DNA of 11,475 nucleotides from an uncultured Clostridia bacterium (GTDB taxonomy: Bacteria; Bacillota; Clostridia; Christensenellales; UBA1242). Below the pieces are notes generated by a model. It was not told the origin of the DNA. It ran no database searches and saw only the letters and a program-made list of their open reading frames with translations. The DNA lies in assembly GCA_937895935.1 (NCBI GenBank), contig CALBKX010000052.1:1-11475 (forward strand), written 5' to 3'. This document shows positions 8,262 through 11,475 of the stretch, one piece after another (position 1 is the stretch's first letter; each line of letters opens with the position of its first letter). The position numbers and the translations under genes are program-made.

Positions 8262-8554
8262 TAACCATAAATCCTTTTTAAAACATAATTTGTTTTGTTT
8301 GTATTTAAGATAACATACTCTTTACTATTTTTTATTACAGTAGGTTCTTCGTTTGTAAGTTCAAAAGCATAAGGCTGAGCATACCCTTCAAAACTTGGAT
8401 TTAGCAAATTTTTATCAATTGCAATAAAATCCCCTATTTTTGGATTATCTATTCCATAAAACTCTAAAAACAAAGAATAAGTTTTGTTTCCGTTTTTCTC
8501 TTTTAATGAAAAATTATTGTACTCATTGATTTTTGTGAATTCTAAAATTACCAT
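8261..8554 (-). CDS. Small protein of unknown function, first gene of the LRR operon
   Basis: A 97-residue protein that I do not recognise. It appears soluble: there is no signal peptide, no membrane helix and no cysteine. The sequence looks beta-rich, with short alternating hydrophobic stretches (MVILEF, YSLFLEFYGI, IGDFIAI, YVILNT) and a loop rich in N, P, G and Y around residues 48-63. The start at 8554 is well supported, with AAAGGGG seven bases upstream and a strong promoter just before that. Its TAA overlaps the ATG of paralogue A (TAATG), so the two proteins are probably made together. Lying first in the operon, it could be a partner, chaperone, regulator or immunity-type protein for the LRR set; the sequence does not choose between these. 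Confidence 0.9.
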   Translation of the reverse strand: MVILEFTKINEYNNFSLKEKNGNKTYSLFLEFYGIDNPKIGDFIAIDKNLLNPSFEGYAQPYAFELTNEEPTVIKNSKEYVILNTNKTNYVLKRIYG

Positions 8555-8581
8555 ATTTTATCCCCTTTAAATATTAAATAT

Positions 8582-8610
8582 ATTTTAACACAATGCTATG
8601 CTAAATGCAA
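8582..8610 (-). promoter_or_regulatory. Sigma-A-type promoter of the LRR operon
   Basis: On the minus strand, TTGCAT (8605-8610) and TAAAAT (8582-8587) are separated by 17 bp, with an extended -10 TG one base upstream of the -10 box. Transcription should begin near 8575, giving a leader of about 20 bases before the 97-codon gene. The -35 box lies only 8 bp beyond the rnpB terminator. Confidence 0.8.
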
Positions 8611-8618
8611 TATTGAAA

Positions 8619-8647
8619 TAAAAAAAAGTTGCCTTTGTTTGGGCAAC
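8619..8647 (-). terminator. Intrinsic terminator of rnpB
   Basis: Minus-strand stem GTTGCC/GGCAAC with an 8-base loop, followed by eight T residues. It starts 7 bases after the end of the RNase P RNA and separates rnpB from the LRR operon. Confidence 0.88.
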
Positions 8648-8654
8648 AAATTTT

Positions 8655-9002
8655 TAGTTAGTCTATAAGCCGAGTTCTGTATTAAATGGTCATCTTTCTA
8701 GTTGTAATATCTCTATTACAATCAAGCGATATTTTTGCATCACACGAAAGGACACGTATTTGTGATGACTTAATCTTGCCTTAAATGGGGTTTGCATTGC
8801 CAAGGTTGTTACCAACCTTGCGGTAGGCTCTTACCCTACCTTTTCACCTTTTCCTATTTTTTAACAAAATAGGTAGTTATTTTCTGTTGCACTTTCCTTA
8901 GAGTCGCCTCCACCGGGATTTCTCCGGCATTACTTCCTTTAAAGGCTCGGACTTTCCTCTCCGTTGCCATTATAGCAACGCAGTAACCATCTGGCTAACT
9001 AT
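8655..9002 (-). ncRNA. rnpB: RNase P RNA, ancestral type A
   Basis: Catalytic RNA of ribonuclease P, which removes 5' leaders from pre-tRNAs. On the minus strand the conserved core GAGGAAAGTCCGAGC occurs near the 5' end, followed by AACAGAAAATAAC, GGTAAGAGCCTACCG, GCAAACCCC and, near the 3' end, ACAGAACTCGGCTTATAG. The ends pair as helix P1 (TAGTTAG with CTAACTA), which sets the boundaries to within a few bases. The GGCTTATAG ending after ACAGAACTC is the type A arrangement (as in most bacteria including Clostridia); the Bacillus type B RNA ends differently. Length is about 348 nt, normal for the family. It has its own consensus promoter and terminator. Confidence 0.95.
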
Positions 9003-9008
9003 ATAAAT

Positions 9009-9037
9009 AATATAGCACTTTTACGCAAAAATGTCAA
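9009..9037 (-). promoter_or_regulatory. rnpB promoter
   Basis: Perfect -35 TTGACA (9032-9037), 17-bp spacer and -10 TATATT (9009-9014) on the minus strand. The expected start near 9002 matches the first base of helix P1 in the RNase P RNA. No terminator is evident between serS and this promoter, so some readthrough from serS is possible. Confidence 0.9.
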
Positions 9038-9095
9038 TATTTCAATTAAACTATCGAAAGTTTTGGTTAAACAATAAAAGCATAACTACAAAAAA

Positions 9096-10382
9096 TTAAT
9101 ATTTAGGTAAAATTTTTTCTAATCCGCCCATATAAGGACGTAAAACTTCAGGAACAGTTATAGAACCATCCTCATTGTAATTGTTTTCTATAAGAGCAAT
9201 TAAACCACGAGGACTTGCAACAACCGTATTGTTTAAAGTGTGAGGGAAATAAGTTCCATTTTCTCCTTTAACTCTTATGCCTAATCTGCGAGATTGAGCA
9301 TCACCAAGAGTTGAGCAAGAGCAAACTTCAAAATATTTTTGTTGACGTGGGCTCCACGCTTCAATATCGCAAGATTTAACTTTTAAATCTGCCAAATCAC
9401 CCGTGCAACATTCGAGTTGTCTTACTGGAATGTTCATATTGTTAAAAATTTCAACTGAGCATTTCCACATTTTATTATACCAATCCATACTATCTTCTGG
9501 TTTACAAATACAAATCATTTCTTGTTTTTCAAATTGATGAACTCGATAAACACCTCTTTCCTCAAGTCCGTGAGAACCAATCTCTTTTCTAAAACAAGGA
9601 GAATATGATGTCATTGTTATTGGCAACTCATTTTCTTTAATAATTTGACCTTTAAATTTGCCTATCATTGAATGTTCGCTAGTTCCAATTAAGTATAAAT
9701 CTTCATTTTCAATTTTGTACATCATTGCATCCATTTCTGCAAAGCTCATAACACCAGTTACAACATCACTTCTTATCATAAAAGGGGGAATTGCATAAGT
9801 GAAACCTTTATTTATCATATAATCACGACCATAAGCGATCATTGCTTCGTGAAGTCTGGCAGCATTTCCAAGTAAGTAATAGAATCCCGCCCCACTTGTC
9901 CTTCCAGCGCTATCTTTGTCAAGCCCGCCAATTCTTTCCAAAATGTCTGCATTATATGGTATTTCATAACTTGGAACTTTTGGAGTACCAAATCTTTCAA
10001 CTTCAACATTTTCACTATCATCTTTTCCAACTGGCACTGAAGCATCCACAATGTTTGGAATAGTCATCATAATTTTTTTAATTTGTTCTTCAATTTCCAA
10101 TTGTTTATTTTCAAGTTCAATAAGTTTTTCGGCATCTTGCTTTACTTTTGCTTTTATTTCTTCTGCTTTGGCAAAATTTTTTTCTTTCATCAACATACCA
10201 ACTTGGCTAGACAAATTTTTACGTTCGGCACGTAAATCATCGCCTTGCTGTTTGAGTTCTCTATTTTTTTTATCAAGTTCGATAACTTCATCAACAAGAG
10301 GAAGTTTTGCATCTTGAAATTTCTTTTTTATGTTTTCTTTAACTAATTCTGGATTATTTCTAATAATGTTTATATCAATCAT
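9096..10382 (-). CDS. serS: Serine--tRNA ligase
   Basis: Class II aminoacyl-tRNA synthetase that activates serine with ATP and charges tRNA-Ser (and tRNA-Sec where present); cytoplasmic homodimer. At 428 residues it has the normal length. Residues 1-110 form the N-terminal tRNA-binding region with the long antiparallel coiled coil (charged heptads about 30-105). The catalytic core shows motif 1 around 166-200, the serine-binding GTSEHS at 233-238, motif 2 with FRKE at 264-267 and the following RVHQFEKQEM, and motif 3 around 381-400 with NNTVVASPRG, which carries the motif 3 arginine R392. This NNT..SPR form resembles the Thermus-type sequence rather than the NGSGLA.GR form common in Bacillus. 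The C-terminus ends with the conserved RPYMGG. AGGAG lies 6 bases before the ATG. It is transcribed alone from its own promoter, with a leader too short for a T-box. Confidence 0.98.
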   Translation of the reverse strand: MIDINIIRNNPELVKENIKKKFQDAKLPLVDEVIELDKKNRELKQQGDDLRAERKNLSSQVGMLMKEKNFAKAEEIKAKVKQDAEKLIELENKQLEIEEQIKKIMMTIPNIVDASVPVGKDDSENVEVERFGTPKVPSYEIPYNADILERIGGLDKDSAGRTSGAGFYYLLGNAARLHEAMIAYGRDYMINKGFTYAIPPFMIRSDVVTGVMSFAEMDAMMYKIENEDLYLIGTSEHSMIGKFKGQIIKENELPITMTSYSPCFRKEIGSHGLEERGVYRVHQFEKQEMICICKPEDSMDWYNKMWKCSVEIFNNMNIPVRQLECCTGDLADLKVKSCDIEAWSPRQQKYFEVCSCSTLGDAQSRRLGIRVKGENGTYFPHTLNNTVVASPRGLIALIENNYNEDGSITVPEVLRPYMGGLEKILPKY

Positions 10383-10418
10383 TTTGCACTCCTAAAAAAT
10401 TATTATTTAATAGACTTA

Positions 10419-10447
10419 ATTTTAAAACTTTAATTACATTTTGTCAA
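10419..10447 (-). promoter_or_regulatory. serS promoter
   Basis: Perfect -35 TTGACA (10442-10447), 17-bp spacer and -10 TAAAAT (10419-10424) on the minus strand. The predicted start near 10412 leaves a leader of about 30 bases, carrying only the ribosome binding site. Confidence 0.85.
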
Positions 10448-10468
10448 ATTATAAAGAAACTTTACTAA

Positions 10469-10488
10469 TTGTATTTACAATAATACAA
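10469..10488. promoter_or_regulatory. Inverted repeat upstream of the serS promoter
   Basis: TTGTATT and AATACAA arms (7 bp each) around a 6-base centre, about 20 bp upstream of the serS -35 box. It may be a regulator site or chance in AT-rich DNA; no known operator is recognised. Confidence 0.25.
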
Positions 10489-10550
10489 AACATAATTTTT
10501 CTTTAAATTCTGATTATTATACTTGGTCAGACTATCAAAGAAATTAAAAC

Positions 10551-10584
10551 AAGGCAAAATCGCACAAACAACCGATTTTGCCTT
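10551..10584 (-). terminator. Strong hairpin terminating the 83-codon gene
   Basis: Twelve perfect base pairs (AAGGCAAAATCG with CGATTTTGCCTT) around a 10-base loop, starting 12 bases after the stop of the 83-codon gene. On the minus strand it is followed by GTTTTAATTTCTTT, a broken T-tract, so termination is likely but may be incomplete. Confidence 0.75.
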
Positions 10585-10596
10585 ATTAAATAATAA

Positions 10597-10848
10597 TTAT
10601 TTACACATTTCGTTTTGACAAACATTTTTTCTTTTTAATGTTTCTTCAATAACTTCGTTTTGGTCTAAACTCTTACCTACTACATCTTCTAAATTATCAT
10701 TTATTACTTTTGTCATAATCTTTGTAAACTCTATGGAATCAACCCATTCACCATTATTATACACTAAAGCATTATTTAAAAGTCCGTTAACTTTTTCATA
10801 TTTGATTAAAGAGCGTTTTGCATCGTTTAAAATAATATATTTAATCAT
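10597..10848 (-). CDS. Small hypothetical protein (83 residues)
   Basis: Not recognised. The start is well supported, with GGGAG about 6 bases upstream of the ATG and a consensus promoter 20 bp before that. The gene ends just before a strong hairpin, so it looks like a genuine single-gene transcription unit. The protein is soluble-looking and mixed alpha/beta: a short strand-like start (IKYIIL), a YNNGEWVDS turn near 31-39, then a charged helical half (about 40-75). The last residues hold its only two cysteines (C77 and C82, spaced by four residues), which might bind metal or form a redox pair, but there is no second pair to support that. It is flanked by translation genes (serS and tRNA-Trp/trpS), but separate promoters give no evidence of a shared role. 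Confidence 0.85.
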   Translation of the reverse strand: MIKYIILNDAKRSLIKYEKVNGLLNNALVYNNGEWVDSIEFTKIMTKVINDNLEDVVGKSLDQNEVIEETLKRKNVCQNEMCK

Positions 10849-10868
10849 CTAAATCTCCCTTTTAAAGT

Positions 10869-10897
10869 AGTATATTTTACAATTCCTTTATTGTCAA
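10869..10897 (-). promoter_or_regulatory. Promoter of the 83-codon gene
   Basis: Perfect -35 TTGACA (10892-10897), 17-bp spacer and -10 TATACT (10869-10874) on the minus strand. The stretch from here to the tRNA terminator (about 10898-11042) holds no gene or RNA that I recognise. Confidence 0.85.
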
Positions 10898-11042
10898 TAT
10901 GTACCAACAAAAAATGTTAATTTTTGACAAAGTTTGTACTATAAGCTTGAAAATTTAACACCAATTTTGACACCGAATTATGCACGCATACAGAATCTTA
11001 CTAAAACTATAACAAAACAACGTCAGATAATTCAAACAAGTT

Positions 11043-11089
11043 AAAAAAAATGCCCAAAGTCTTTTATTTAAAGGCTTTATAGCACTTTT
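11043..11089 (-). terminator. Terminator after tRNA-Trp
   Basis: Minus-strand imperfect hairpin: AGTGC pairs with GCATT (one G-T), continued inward by AAAG/CTTT and CTTT/AAAG blocks with small bulges, then a run of eight T residues. It lies 15 bases past the encoded CCA of the tRNA. Confidence 0.7.
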
Positions 11090-11103
11090 TAAAATTTATT
11101 TAA

Positions 11104-11179
11104 TGGCAGGAGAAGTAGGACTCGAACCCACGACCAACGGTTTTGGAGACCGCGACTCTACCAACTGAGCTATTCTCCT
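11104..11179 (-). tRNA. tRNA-Trp (anticodon CCA)
   Basis: Complete cloverleaf on the minus strand: acceptor AGGAGAA/TTCTCCT, D-arm GCTC..GAGT, anticodon stem GCGGT/ACCGT with loop CTCCAAA (anticodon at 11144-11146), T-arm GTGGG/CCTAC with loop TTCGAGT, discriminator G and an encoded 3' CCA (76 nt in all). The CCA anticodon reads UGG only, consistent with the standard code. It lies 62 bp downstream of trpS, the gene for its own charging enzyme, and has a separate promoter. Confidence 0.98.
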
Positions 11180-11199
11180 ATTAAAAAATACTTAAGTGT

Positions 11200-11228
11200 A
11201 TGTTACTTTAAAACGCAACAAAAGTCAA
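11200..11228 (-). promoter_or_regulatory. Promoter of tRNA-Trp
   Basis: Minus-strand -35 TTGACT (11223-11228), 17-bp spacer and -10 TAACAT (11200-11205), placed between the trpS stop and the tRNA. It would let the tRNA be made independently of trpS. Confidence 0.75.
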
Positions 11229-11241
11229 GTATTTTATAAAG

Positions 11242-11475
11242 TTAGTTCAAAAACTCAGCAACGCCAATTTTTTTACGTATCTTATTTAATTGTTTTCTTG
11301 CAATATAGCGAGCCTTTTTTGCTCCGTCTTGCAAAATCTGTTCAACAATTTGAGGATTTTGCATATAGTAATTATATTTTTCTCTCATAGGAGCGAGAAA
11401 CGAATTTGCAACATCATAAAGTTCTTTTTTTGCATCACCCCAACCAAGTCCGTTGATTAATTTTATTTTAAACTC
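11242..11475 (-). CDS. trpS: Tryptophan--tRNA ligase, C-terminal fragment
   Basis: The last 77 codons of a gene that begins beyond the right edge of the window, ending in TAA at 11242. The sequence matches the C-terminal helical part of class I tryptophanyl-tRNA synthetase: GWGDAKKELYDVANSFLAP, a REKYNYY stretch, then ILQDGAKKARYIA and a final basic helix before the end. This region packs near the anticodon-binding side of the dimer; the HIGH and KMSKS signatures are upstream and not visible. The enzyme charges tRNA-Trp, whose gene lies directly downstream. No terminator is seen between the two, so partial readthrough into the tRNA is possible. Confidence 0.93.
   Translation of the reverse strand, partial: EFKIKLINGLGWGDAKKELYDVANSFLAPMREKYNYYMQNPQIVEQILQDGAKKARYIARKQLNKIRKKIGVAEFLN

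Noticed and set aside
8655..9002. Bacillus-type (type B) RNase P RNA
   Set aside because: The 3' end ACAGAACTCGGCTTATAG and the GGTAAGAGCCTACCG arm follow the type A pattern.
10383..10550. T-box riboswitch upstream of serS
   Set aside because: The consensus promoter leaves a leader of only about 30 bases, and no specifier loop or T-box sequence is present.
11104..11179. Mollicutes-type code (UGA read as Trp)
   Set aside because: The anticodon is CCA and the Trp codons I checked are TGG; no in-frame TGA is needed to keep any gene open.

Overview
The window is very AT-rich bacterial DNA, and every supported gene lies on the minus strand, so transcription runs from high to low coordinates. Three things point to a low-GC Gram-positive, probably an uncultured Clostridia-like lineage. 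The RNase P RNA ends in the way typical of the ancestral (type A) class rather than the Bacillus (type B) class. The promoters are near-consensus sigma-A boxes, all with 17-bp spacers, and the ribosome binding sites are purine-rich AAGG/GGAG types. The code looks standard: the tRNA-Trp anticodon is CCA, Trp is written TGG where I checked it, and the seven visible stop codons are all TAA. The lineage is an inference; no taxonomic marker was searched.

Right part (about 8.6-11.5 kb) is housekeeping DNA split into short units, each with its own promoter. It holds the 3' end of trpS (tryptophanyl-tRNA synthetase), tRNA-Trp(CCA) with encoded CCA and its own promoter and terminator, an 83-codon gene of unknown function, serS (seryl-tRNA synthetase), and rnpB (RNase P RNA) with a consensus promoter and a clear terminator.

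Left part (1-8.6 kb) is the unusual region. It appears to be an operon that starts from a promoter immediately after the rnpB terminator. The first gene encodes a 97-residue protein of unknown function. Its stop codon overlaps the start of the first of at least four tandem paralogues (called A, B, C and D here, in transcription order; D runs off the window). Each paralogue has the same layout: a constant N-terminal domain of about 205 residues that aligns without a gap over the first 200 residues in all four copies, a less conserved beta-rich linker of about 130 residues, and a C-terminal array of 22-residue leucine-rich-type repeats. The repeat number differs: 21 in A, 12 in B, 14 in C and at least 14 in D. 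None has a signal peptide, a transmembrane segment or a visible cell-wall anchor, so they look cytoplasmic, unlike ordinary BspA-type surface proteins.

The constant domain is not one I can assign to a named family. A conserved head joined to a variable-length recognition-type array, in tandem copies, suggests a diversifying set of binding proteins. What they bind, and whether the head is an enzyme, cannot be told from the sequence. No transposase, integrase, CRISPR array or phage gene is visible.
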